Shown one piece after another: positions 39,894 to 48,284 of a stretch of DNA of 64,000 nucleotides. Position numbers and translations under genes: made by a program. The notes under the pieces are model-generated. The model had not been told where the DNA came from, made no database searches, and saw only the letters and a list, made by a program, of their open reading frames with translations. How positions within the stretch are numbered: position 1 is the stretch's first letter; each line of letters opens with the position of its first letter. The stretch spans positions 1-64,000 of the forward strand of contig CADADA010000005.1 in assembly GCA_902786515.1 (NCBI GenBank), given 5' to 3'. Origin of the DNA: an uncultured Lachnospiraceae bacterium (GTDB taxonomy: Bacteria > Bacillota > Clostridia > Lachnospirales > Lachnospiraceae).

Positions 39894-41296
39894 TGCGAAG
39901 AAAAACCTTATATTACTCTTTTTTACTTGCATATGTATTTGTGTTTATCTGCAGTTTTCTTATCATTGATATCTGGACCTCTGACAGAAACGAGCATATT
40001 ATTGCAAGCGAAAAAGCAAAATTTTTATATGACAGTATCAACGTGATTAATGAGCGTATCATATCCGGACAGTTTGATAATATCAGTGATAATGCTGATA
40101 TTAAAACTGCCCTTGATACAGAAGCTTCCCTGCTTAATTCGCATATTCATGTAATTGATACATTAGGGAATGTACTTTACAGTTCTGATTCAATAGGGAA
40201 TAATCAGCTCCGTGAATTTGATATCACTGACTTTGGAAATAATTATTACGTTATTAATCATTTTTACGATATTTATGATGATAATTACCTGACAGTAGCA
40301 TTGCCTGTAACAAATGGTTTTCAAACAGCAGGATATCTGTTGATTCATTACAATACAAAGGAATTTGACAATATGCATCTGGATATGCGGAACACTGTAT
40401 ATATCACTTTCTTTTTTATTTTCCTGCTGACACTTATTATTCTGATTGTATTTACGGTTACTGTATTTATTCCTCTCAAGCAATTAAGTACAGCTGCAAG
40501 AGAATATGCAAAGGGCAATTTCACCTATGAAGGTTTATCTGATTTTAACTCGGATAATGAGATTGGAAAGCTTGGACTTTCTCTGGAATTCATGGCAAAT
40601 GAACTGAACAGCAAAGAAGTTGATGAGCGAAATTTCATCGGAAACATTTCACATGATTTCCGTTCGCCTCTCACGTCCATAAAGGGTTACATAGAGGCAA
40701 TGAAGGATGGAACCATTCCCTATGAAATGCAGGATAAGTATTTAAATATAGTGCTCTTTGAAACTGACAGACTTACAAATCTTACTGAAAACCTTTTAAC
40801 ATTTAACAGATGGGATTCAAAAGGACCTCATCTCGACTATTCAACTTTTAATATTAATACTCTCATAGAGCAAAATCTTGCTTCTCTTGAGGGAAAGTGT
40901 GAAAAGAAGAGTGTACGACTTGTATTTCGTTCGGGTTCTGACCACTTAAAAGTGGTTGCTGACAAGGATAAAATCAGTCAGGTTTTTTATAACCTTGTGG
41001 ATAATGCTATTAAGTTCAGTAATAATGATTCTTCAATTGTCGTATCGGTAACCACTAAAGGTGAAAAAGTATTTGTATCCGTTAAAGACACCGGAATTGG
41101 GATTCCAAAGGACAGCATTAATAAAATATGGGACAGATTTTATAAAACCGATTTATCCAGAGGTAAAGATAAGACCGGAAGCGGTCTTGGATTGTCCATC
41201 GTAAAATCAATTATCAATGCACATAATGAAAATATTAATGTTATCAGCACAGAAGGCGTTGGAACGGAATTTATATTTACACTCAGAAAGGCTTAA
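39893..41296 (+). CDS. Sensor histidine kinase
   Basis: A 467-aa membrane kinase. Two membrane segments (~9-27 and ~165-187) flank an extracellular ~135-residue sensor. HAMP follows (FIPLKQLSTAAREYAKGNF), then HisKA with the H-box FIGNISHDFRSPLTSIKGYI (phospho-His ~257), N box NLVDNAIKFSN, G1 DTGIGIPKDS and G2 GSGLGLSIVKS. It phosphorylates the preceding response regulator. The ATG overlaps the regulator stop. A bidirectional terminator follows. Confidence 0.95.
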   Translation: MRRKTLYYSFLLAYVFVFICSFLIIDIWTSDRNEHIIASEKAKFLYDSINVINERIISGQFDNISDNADIKTALDTEASLLNSHIHVIDTLGNVLYSSDSIGNNQLREFDITDFGNNYYVINHFYDIYDDNYLTVALPVTNGFQTAGYLLIHYNTKEFDNMHLDMRNTVYITFFFIFLLTLIILIVFTVTVFIPLKQLSTAAREYAKGNFTYEGLSDFNSDNEIGKLGLSLEFMANELNSKEVDERNFIGNISHDFRSPLTSIKGYIEAMKDGTIPYEMQDKYLNIVLFETDRLTNLTENLLTFNRWDSKGPHLDYSTFNINTLIEQNLASLEGKCEKKSVRLVFRSGSDHLKVVADKDKISQVFYNLVDNAIKFSNNDSSIVVSVTTKGEKVFVSVKDTGIGIPKDSINKIWDRFYKTDLSRGKDKTGSGLGLSIVKSIINAHNENINVISTEGVGTEFIFTLRKA

Positions 41297-41304
41297 TAGA
41301 GCGA

Positions 41305-41362
41305 ATAATAAAATGAAGTGGAACACTCTCGTGTGTGTCCCACTTCATTTCATATTTTTCTT
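41305..41362. terminator. Bidirectional terminator between kinase and giant surface-protein genes
   Basis: AAATGAAGTGG pairs with CCACTTCATTT (11 bp) and the stem continues imperfectly through ACA/TGT. A-rich sequence lies on the left and ATTTTTCTTATTTT on the right, so it serves both convergent genes. Confidence 0.78.
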
Positions 41363-44300
41363 ATTTTACAACTATAGTAAATACAGCTTTCCCTGATGCA
41401 TAGTTTTTGTTTCCTTTAGCGGTTACTGTAATCTTATAAGTTCCTTTTTTACAGTTTTTAGGTACTGTAACAACTCCTTTAGCAGAAACTGTTATCTTTG
41501 CACTTTTAGCTTTTTTATCTATTTTATAAGATACTGTGCCCTGTGCTTTATTAACAGCAATCTTAATTTTTTTATTTTTAGTCAAATCTTTCTTAACTTT
41601 AAGTGTTAATTTTGATTTTTTCATTGTTATTGGATTTTGGGCTTTTACAATCTCAAATGTAATCGTTTTTTCGCCAACATAATTTCCAATTCCCTTAATT
41701 AAAATTGTTGCAGTTCCAACTTTCTTGTTATTGCTATATTTTACAGTATAGTCAGTATCTTTTACTAATTTAACACCGTTGAAAGTTACTTTAGGTGTTG
41801 GTTTCCTATTCTTACCATTGTAAGAATACTGTGATTTCACACCTTTAACAGTTGCATTTTCGATAGATTGAACTACAGTCTCTGTTGTTGTCTCTTCCTG
41901 TTTTGTCGTTGTCTCTTCCTGTTTTGTTGTCTCTTCCTGTTTTGTCGTTGTCTCTTCCTGTTTTGTTGTCTCTTCTGGCTGTGTCGTTGTCTCTTCCTGT
42001 TTTGTCGTTGTCTCTTCCTGTTTTGTCGTTGTCTCTTCCTGCTTTGTCGTTGTCTCTTCTGACTGTGTCGTTGTCTCTTCTGGCTGTGTCGTTGTCTCTT
42101 CCTGTTTTGTCGTTGTCTCTTCCTGTTTTGTTGTCTCTTCTGGCTGTTTTGTTGTCTCTTCCGGCTGTGTCGTTGTCTCTTCTGGTTTTGTCGTTGTCTC
42201 TTCCTGTTCCTTTACTACAGTAACTGTCAAATATTTCGCTTCCACATCAGCATGATTTTTGTCACCTACAACCTTATACCATACATAATAGCTTCCACTA
42301 TCAGCAGCTGTCGGTATTGATGCCAAATATTTCTCAGATGAAGGAGCGTTTTCTTCTGTTGTAACAGCGTAGTATAATGTTCCTCCTGTTACTTCACCTG
42401 CAATAACTAACTCCTGTAACTCTCCTGTATATTTCAGATTTGTTTTTGCTACCGGTTCTTTTACAATACTTGAAGTTCCCTTTGTAACAGTAAGCTTGCC
42501 CGGTACACAGGTAATACTATAATTATTTGTAATATTTGTATCACCATTCTTAATGATTGTAGTTCCAATCATAATAGCACCCTCGTACTCACCTACTGTA
42601 TTTCTTGAATTAAGAGTAATCACCATTGCTTCACTAATATTATGTCCGTTAACCAGACTTCCACCTGTCACAGTTACCTCGTCTGTACCTGTAGCTATAT
42701 TTCCATCTACTTCAACACTCTGATCATTTGCTGTAATAGTTATCTCTCTTGCTGTAATATTTGCCACAACATTTGACGGCTGTCCGCTTAGACAGTAGTT
42801 ATCTGTTGATGTGCCTGAAAGAGAATATCCTGCAAAGTTTACGCTCTTACCGGTACCAACATTAGCATCAACAAATTTTGCTGTTCCTTCAATAATGCTT
42901 ACGCTATCACCCTCCAATACTCCTTCGATTGTCGGAGTTCCTGTGATAGTTGCATCTGTTGTACCATCATATTCTTTGTCTTCCACACTAAGACCGGTAA
43001 TTGTAAGAGGTTTTGGACTGATTGCAAATTCACTTACAGCTGTTCCTTTTGTATATACATCTGTTGCTTCTACAGTTGCCTTAACATAGTATGTTCCTGC
43101 ATTCTTTGGTACGCCACCTGTACTTTCAGCTCCACTGTTAGCTGCAGTTGTTTTAATCTCACAACTCTCATCTGTGTAGTATGCATAAGACACAGCGCCT
43201 CCACCAAGATTACCTGTCAGCTTAGGTGTACGTGCACTCTCACCGTATGTCCATCCCGCTATAGTTACAGCAGGTACAAGTTCTACTTTTGAAATCACAA
43301 AATTCTTAGTTACACTACCTGCATACATTCCCTTACCATTAATAATCGCTGTAGCCGTACCTCTTTTATTATTTTTCGAATAACTTACTGTGTAATCAAC
43401 ACCTTCAGTCAACACGTCAACTCCACAGCTTACTGTCACTTCCGGTTCAGCAACGCCATTTACTAATGCCTGTTCCGGAATATCATCAATATTGAATGTT
43501 ACATCCGTAAGAGATACTGTTACATCTCCGCTTTCAGGCATATTCAACTTGCAATTACCTTCTTCATCTTTTATAAGGCTTGCATTTTCACTTGCGCTAA
43601 ATGTCTTCATTACACTTTCAGGAGCTGATGCTGTCACTGTGATATTATCATTTTTTGTAGCAAAATAATATGTGTGTGCTTCAGTCCTTCCAATTGTACG
43701 TTTATTTCCGGATATTTCAATGCCGTCATTAAGTGTGATAAATCCACCTTTTACAAACGTACCATATCTGTTTCCTCCTGAAACATATTTTGTAAAATCA
43801 CTATTTTCAACGGCACCTCTGCTACCATATATAGGACCGGTTGTACCTCTCGTATTATTATATGTGTTAGTATCCACAGATGTAAAACAGTTTTTAATAT
43901 AACAATCTGCATATCCGACAATACCACCCAGATCTCCGTCAACCGGGCAACTAAGATTTCCTATAACAGAACAGTTTTCTATTGTACCTAAATCGTCGTG
44001 AGCTGATCCTACAATTCCTCCGACGTAGGTTGCAAAAAAGTTACAATTTACCATATTTACATTTTTGATACTAAAATTACCTGCAACCATTCCAAACAAT
44101 CCCATAATGCTACATGACTGGTTTGTATGACTACAATTTAGAATAACATAGTTATCTCCATCATAAGTTCCCCTGAATGGATGACTGTCAGTATCTCCTA
44201 TAGTTGAAAAACTCTGTCCATTATAGTCAATATCAGCTGTCTGCTTAAATAACAATCCTGAACAATCATTTCCTGCATTGACGTATGTCGCTAATTTATT

Positions 44301-47300
44301 CAATGTTTCAACACTGTTAATTCTATAGTATCCCGGAGTAGTCTCAGTTTTTCCAATATAAGTCAGACCATCAATAACCGGGCCTCCGTCAACATTTACC
44401 TGTTTATATGTAGGAGTAGCCGTAACTGCCGCACAAGGCATTTTAAAAGTACGTGTATTACCTGTTCCACTTACATTTACCTTCTTATCATCACCATAAG
44501 TAACTGTCACATAATCTAATGCATAACCATTTGTAGGTGTCGCTGTAAGCGTAACTGTTTCTCCAGGCTTTGCTGATGTAGGGTTAGTAATCATGGTTCC
44601 CTCATAAGCATTTACAACTGTAATATTATGAGTTTCATTAAGATCTATCAACTTAACCGTAATATTAAGTCCATCTGTTGTAATGCTATAATCCGAGGCA
44701 AATGTTACATTTAAAACATTATCAGTGCTTACTAATCCGTTAAGATTATAAACTGAGTATGAAGCATCCCTTGCTCCCGTTACTTTATTAAGTAAAGTTT
44801 CTGTAGAATTCGTAACTGTCAACTTAGCAGTACCATAATATGATGAAGCAGTACCTTCTAACTGAATACCATATCCTTCCGGAACTGTCATTGTAAGTGT
44901 ACCGTTGCAGTATTTGCTATAGTTTCCGGTTGCTCCACCATTATCATAAAGCTTAAATTCTCTGACACCTTCAGGTATGACTGCATTTACTGTTCCTGAA
45001 TATGGCATATTGATATTGAGCTCATCACTTGCAGTCTTTGCGATAAATACCGGTGTAACATTAATGTCTGAATCCGGCATTCTGAATGAAGCTTTATTTG
45101 CAGCATCACCGCTATCATACCAATGACTGCATGATATTAAAGGAACTGTTGCATCTGCAGTAGTCTTTACCGTTACACCGTCGAATAAATATCCTTCATC
45201 CGGCGTAGCAGACAACGAAACATTTTCATAACCATGAGCTGTAGCCGGATTTGCAACCATAGAACCATTTTCAGCGTTTATGTTTATTGCACGGTTTGGT
45301 AAAGATGAAACTGTCTGTACATTAACATCTTCAGCCGGCATGGTAAATGTAAATACATTTTCATTTTTATCTGCCATTATACCATTGCATACAATATTCT
45401 CTGATTCACCCGTAAATGCAGGTGTAATACTTACCTCTGTACCCTGGGCAAAATATTTTGTTCCGTCAATCTCAGCAGTTGCTTCAGTATTATATTCAAT
45501 AGATTCAAGTCCTTCTCCCACATTTACCTTATATACCACTGTAGCCTGATGAGAACCGCCACTGTCGTTAGTACAATAGACATTTTCTACTTTTCCGCTA
45601 TTCGAGCCCCAAATTGTATTCACACCACCGGTGCCACTACCCTTTTGGTAATTGATTTTGACAACACAATCTTTTATAGTACCCTTATTTTGATAAAAAA
45701 CACATCCTCCCCAGCCGGCATAACCATTAGGTGTTTGCACCGTTCCAAGGATACTGCAATTTTTCATTGTTCCATAATTGTATATGGCAACCATTCCATA
45801 ATATACAGAAACTTTTGTAATTTTATTATTTTCAAATTTTATATTCTTTATTGTTCCAGAGTTAGAATAAAATATTCCTGTACATAAACAATTTTCAGTT
45901 TGTGAAAGTGTTGCATTTTTGATTGAATGGTTCATTCCATCAAATATACCACTGAAAGTTTTTGAATAAAGGCCATATGCCTGTTTACCTTCTTCTTTTT
46001 CTTTATCTGTCATATATTCATATCTGTTAAAACCGACCATATAGTCGCTTGTAAATGATACAGTACTAAAATCAAGATCATTTCCAAGTGTCACTATCTT
46101 TCCGCTATAGTTATTTCCTGAAGCAACATCAATCGCAAATGTCTTCCACTGCTCAGGTGTTGTAATAGTTAAATCAGCGGTCTTTACAGTATAATCATAT
46201 GAGATTGAACCCTTATACGGATTTAATCCTGTAACGGTAACTGTATAATCACCTTCTGTCTTACCGTCTCCACTCCAGCTTACTGTGTAATGGGTATCTT
46301 TTGTAAGCAAAGTACCGTTTGAAGCATACACAACAGGAAGTGGTTTAATATCATTACCCGTAAGTGTATATAAGTTATCCACGCCACTTATTGTAGCAAG
46401 TCCAAGGTTGTTCATATCCATAATCGGCACAACATTATCGCCGCTTATCTCCCAGCCTGAACCCAATTTTTCCTTAAGTGCTGAATTTGTAAATGTATTT
46501 TCAGTACCCTGTGCGTCACCAAGCAGACGGGTGTAATAGCAATTCTCGATAGTTACATTATTACGTGAAAAAGTACTACTTCCTTCAGCACCAACCTCAT
46601 TTATTCCATCCGGTATGGCAGCCGGAGCATATAAGCTGTTTTTTATACTTGCAGAACCCTGACGCCAGCCTATAAATCCACCACACTTGATTGTTGCATC
46701 AGTAGTAAGTAATTTACCATTAAATAAACAGTCTGTAATATTTGTGGTTCCACTATTTACTACACCTACCAGACCTCCATGAGTACCATCACCATCTACT
46801 GAACTGCTGATAGTTATACTACTAATACAATTTTTTATAGTACAGTCACCATTAATTATTGCGGCAATTCCTGCTGCATACTTAGCTTCTGTACTGATAC
46901 TTCCTGTAACCTTAAGATTCTTTATTGTTGCACCTGACACATATCTGAAAGGTGCACAGCCTTCTTCGCTTGACTGATAAGCCACTCGTAAGGTATATCC
47001 ACAGCCATTAAATGTACCTTTAAAAGGATTGCTCTCTGTACCAACCATCGTTGAGGCTTCTATATTGTCAGAAAGATTAATAACCTTTCCGCTGTATGTG
47101 TTACCATTTTCAACATTAGCAGCCAATGTATTCCAATCTTCTTCATCCGCTATAATATACGGATCTGTAGTTGTTCCTTTTCCTTCAATTACACCTTCAG
47201 CTGCGTTTGCAGTAATAGATATGCCATCAATATGCATTAATCCAAACACAAGTGTTATAGTCAGCAAAATTGAAAGAAAGCTCTTTGATTTTTGTTTCAT
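41361..47300 (-). CDS. Giant secreted repeat protein (GLUG/InlB-like/Ig-like, 1979 aa)
   Basis: A signal peptide (LSILLTITLVFGLMHIDG, cleaved near ANA-AEG) leads to a surface protein. Three GLUG-type beta-helix modules each open with W-x-x-L-A/F-type and YSGK-I-L-x-D-I sequence (near 45, 380 and 1085) and contain GTIKNCSILG-like turns. Between them are bacterial/InlB-like repeats (VTLTATPTNGYALDYVTV, VSLSATPDEGYLFDGVTV). YDGTTDATI (MBG/YDG) domains fall near 1480-1690. A stalk of 16 EETT-type units is at ~1698-1805 and two Ig-like domains end the protein. There is no LPXTG sortase signal. The ATG with AGGAGG 5 bases upstream is preferred over one eight codons earlier. Likely adhesin or matrix protein. 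Confidence 0.88.
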   Translation of the reverse strand: MKQKSKSFLSILLTITLVFGLMHIDGISITANAAEGVIEGKGTTTDPYIIADEEDWNTLAANVENGNTYSGKVINLSDNIEASTMVGTESNPFKGTFNGCGYTLRVAYQSSEEGCAPFRYVSGATIKNLKVTGSISTEAKYAAGIAAIINGDCTIKNCISSITISSSVDGDGTHGGLVGVVNSGTTNITDCLFNGKLLTTDATIKCGGFIGWRQGSASIKNSLYAPAAIPDGINEVGAEGSSTFSRNNVTIENCYYTRLLGDAQGTENTFTNSALKEKLGSGWEISGDNVVPIMDMNNLGLATISGVDNLYTLTGNDIKPLPVVYASNGTLLTKDTHYTVSWSGDGKTEGDYTVTVTGLNPYKGSISYDYTVKTADLTITTPEQWKTFAIDVASGNNYSGKIVTLGNDLDFSTVSFTSDYMVGFNRYEYMTDKEKEEGKQAYGLYSKTFSGIFDGMNHSIKNATLSQTENCLCTGIFYSNSGTIKNIKFENNKITKVSVYYGMVAIYNYGTMKNCSILGTVQTPNGYAGWGGCVFYQNKGTIKDCVVKINYQKGSGTGGVNTIWGSNSGKVENVYCTNDSGGSHQATVVYKVNVGEGLESIEYNTEATAEIDGTKYFAQGTEVSITPAFTGESENIVCNGIMADKNENVFTFTMPAEDVNVQTVSSLPNRAININAENGSMVANPATAHGYENVSLSATPDEGYLFDGVTVKTTADATVPLISCSHWYDSGDAANKASFRMPDSDINVTPVFIAKTASDELNINMPYSGTVNAVIPEGVREFKLYDNGGATGNYSKYCNGTLTMTVPEGYGIQLEGTASSYYGTAKLTVTNSTETLLNKVTGARDASYSVYNLNGLVSTDNVLNVTFASDYSITTDGLNITVKLIDLNETHNITVVNAYEGTMITNPTSAKPGETVTLTATPTNGYALDYVTVTYGDDKKVNVSGTGNTRTFKMPCAAVTATPTYKQVNVDGGPVIDGLTYIGKTETTPGYYRINSVETLNKLATYVNAGNDCSGLLFKQTADIDYNGQSFSTIGDTDSHPFRGTYDGDNYVILNCSHTNQSCSIMGLFGMVAGNFSIKNVNMVNCNFFATYVGGIVGSAHDDLGTIENCSVIGNLSCPVDGDLGGIVGYADCYIKNCFTSVDTNTYNNTRGTTGPIYGSRGAVENSDFTKYVSGGNRYGTFVKGGFITLNDGIEISGNKRTIGRTEAHTYYFATKNDNITVTASAPESVMKTFSASENASLIKDEEGNCKLNMPESGDVTVSLTDVTFNIDDIPEQALVNGVAEPEVTVSCGVDVLTEGVDYTVSYSKNNKRGTATAIINGKGMYAGSVTKNFVISKVELVPAVTIAGWTYGESARTPKLTGNLGGGAVSYAYYTDESCEIKTTAANSGAESTGGVPKNAGTYYVKATVEATDVYTKGTAVSEFAISPKPLTITGLSVEDKEYDGTTDATITGTPTIEGVLEGDSVSIIEGTAKFVDANVGTGKSVNFAGYSLSGTSTDNYCLSGQPSNVVANITAREITITANDQSVEVDGNIATGTDEVTVTGGSLVNGHNISEAMVITLNSRNTVGEYEGAIMIGTTIIKNGDTNITNNYSITCVPGKLTVTKGTSSIVKEPVAKTNLKYTGELQELVIAGEVTGGTLYYAVTTEENAPSSEKYLASIPTAADSGSYYVWYKVVGDKNHADVEAKYLTVTVVKEQEETTTKPEETTTQPEETTKQPEETTKQEETTTKQEETTTQPEETTTQSEETTTKQEETTTKQEETTTKQEETTTQPEETTKQEETTTKQEETTKQEETTTKQEETTTETVVQSIENATVKGVKSQYSYNGKNRKPTPKVTFNGVKLVKDTDYTVKYSNNKKVGTATILIKGIGNYVGEKTITFEIVKAQNPITMKKSKLTLKVKKDLTKNKKIKIAVNKAQGTVSYKIDKKAKSAKITVSAKGVVTVPKNCKKGTYKITVTAKGNKNYASGKAVFTIVVK
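41885..42205 (-). repeat. In-frame Thr/Glu/Gln stalk repeats
   Basis: About 16 tandem units of 18 or 21 bp encoding EETTTKQ, EETTTQP or EETTKQ variants. All unit lengths are multiples of three, so slippage or recombination would change stalk length without breaking the frame. Confidence 0.92.
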
Positions 47301-47324
47301 CTTTTCCTCCTGATTCTGATTCAT

Positions 47325-47775
47325 TAATTTTTTTAGTTTTTCTTTCGATTAATATCTCAAAAATCCACCTCGCAATTCTGTTTATTTTATATCAAGCAAT
47401 ATAAAATTATGTTTTATATAATTGTATTAATTGGCAAGATAAAATCAATAGTTCTGTGACAAACGGCTTGCTTCTGTGACAAACGGATTTTTTCATTGTC
47501 GAATTTTTTTGAATTTTATGTATATATTTTTGATTTTTTTGTGTAAATTTACCTCTTTAAAACTAAAAACTTTATCAAGAGTTTAAACCGAAGAATTTTT
47601 TTATGTACCTGTTGGAATTTTGCTTTAGAAAAGTTATAAAGATATTAAAGGATTTTTTTATTGAGAAATGTAAAGTATACGAATATTTTTTTTCATTTTT
47701 TCCTCCAATCTTTTAAAATTTGTCATAATAATCAGTCCATTTTTTTACCCAAAACACCCACTATACACAAAACCC
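47325..47775 (-). promoter_or_regulatory. Upstream region of giant surface protein with LytTR-like direct repeats
   Basis: A 450-base AT-rich leader. The 15-bp sequence TTCTGTGACAAACGG occurs at 47,452 and again at 47,472. On the minus strand each copy holds CCGTTTGT, and the upstream copy, TCCGTTTGT, fits the LytTR-type box exactly. Eight bases further a candidate promoter follows: TTGATT (47,443-47,448), 16 bases, TACAAT (47,421-47,426). The leader from there to the gene is about 120 bases. Nothing else is recognised. Confidence 0.55.
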
Positions 47776-47979
47776 CTAACAAACCGGTAATAGCTTAATA
47801 ATATCACGAACCTTTGTCTGTTCCTCCACCATCTTTGCCGTTTCGTTTCTCATATCTTCCCTGACCTTACACATAGCTGCAACTCCTTTTCTATCTTCTT
47901 TGAAACACCTGACCTTATCCGCTCAGTTCACATAGACGATATGCTCTCCATCGTTAAATCTCATTTTTCTGTTTTCCAT
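47776..47979 (-). pseudogene. Remnant of a PD-(D/E)XK (Rpn-type) transposase/nuclease
   Basis: One frame reads MRFNDGEHIVYVN, an in-frame TGA, then ADKVRCFKEDRKGVAAMCKV and REDMRNETAK before the final stop. The DG-x-x-x-V-Y-V-N strand and the A-x-KVRxFKEDxxGVxAMCK-x-x-EDMRNE helix are what I recall of the middle and C-terminal parts of the Rpn/PD-(D/E)XK transposase family that is abundant in Lachnospiraceae. The part normally between them and the nuclease core are missing, so this is a decayed fragment. Confidence 0.72.
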
Positions 47980-48008
47980 ACTGTACCTTAGTCTCCTTCA
48001 TCATTACA

Positions 48009-48197
48009 TTAATTTTTTTTACTCCAAACAATGTTTGCAATCATAATTCCAACCATCATACCCCCTCCTGGAAGTAAGATTGAAAAGAAATAATTATGAA
48101 TGATTATATTAACAACAATTGATAATATTGCCCCAACTATCAACCCAAAGATAACTCCTAAAACTAAATAGCGCGAATGCGAATCTCTATTAACCAC
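48009..48197 (-). CDS. Small membrane protein (62 aa)
   Basis: Two hydrophobic segments (YLVLGVIFGLIVGAILSIVV and FFSILLPGGGMMVGIMIANI) with a basic end, a short hairpin membrane protein. A GTG start with GTGGAGG 5 bases upstream is preferred; an in-frame ATG nine codons earlier (48,224) lacks a good site. No homology recognised. It lies next to the transposase remnant and may itself be a leftover, but the frame is intact. Confidence 0.5.
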   Translation of the reverse strand: MVNRDSHSRYLVLGVIFGLIVGAILSIVVNIIIHNYFFSILLPGGGMMVGIMIANIVWSKKN

Positions 48198-48284
48198 ATA
48201 CACCTCCACTAAGTTCTTATACATTTGACGATTAATCTCGATAACATGTCATTTCATAGCAATACGCAAAAACCTAAACCTCCC

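Noticed and set aside
41868..42223. Open frames opposite the Thr/Glu stalk repeats
   Set aside because: Leu/Ser/Phe/Cys repeats are simply the antisense of EETTTK codons.
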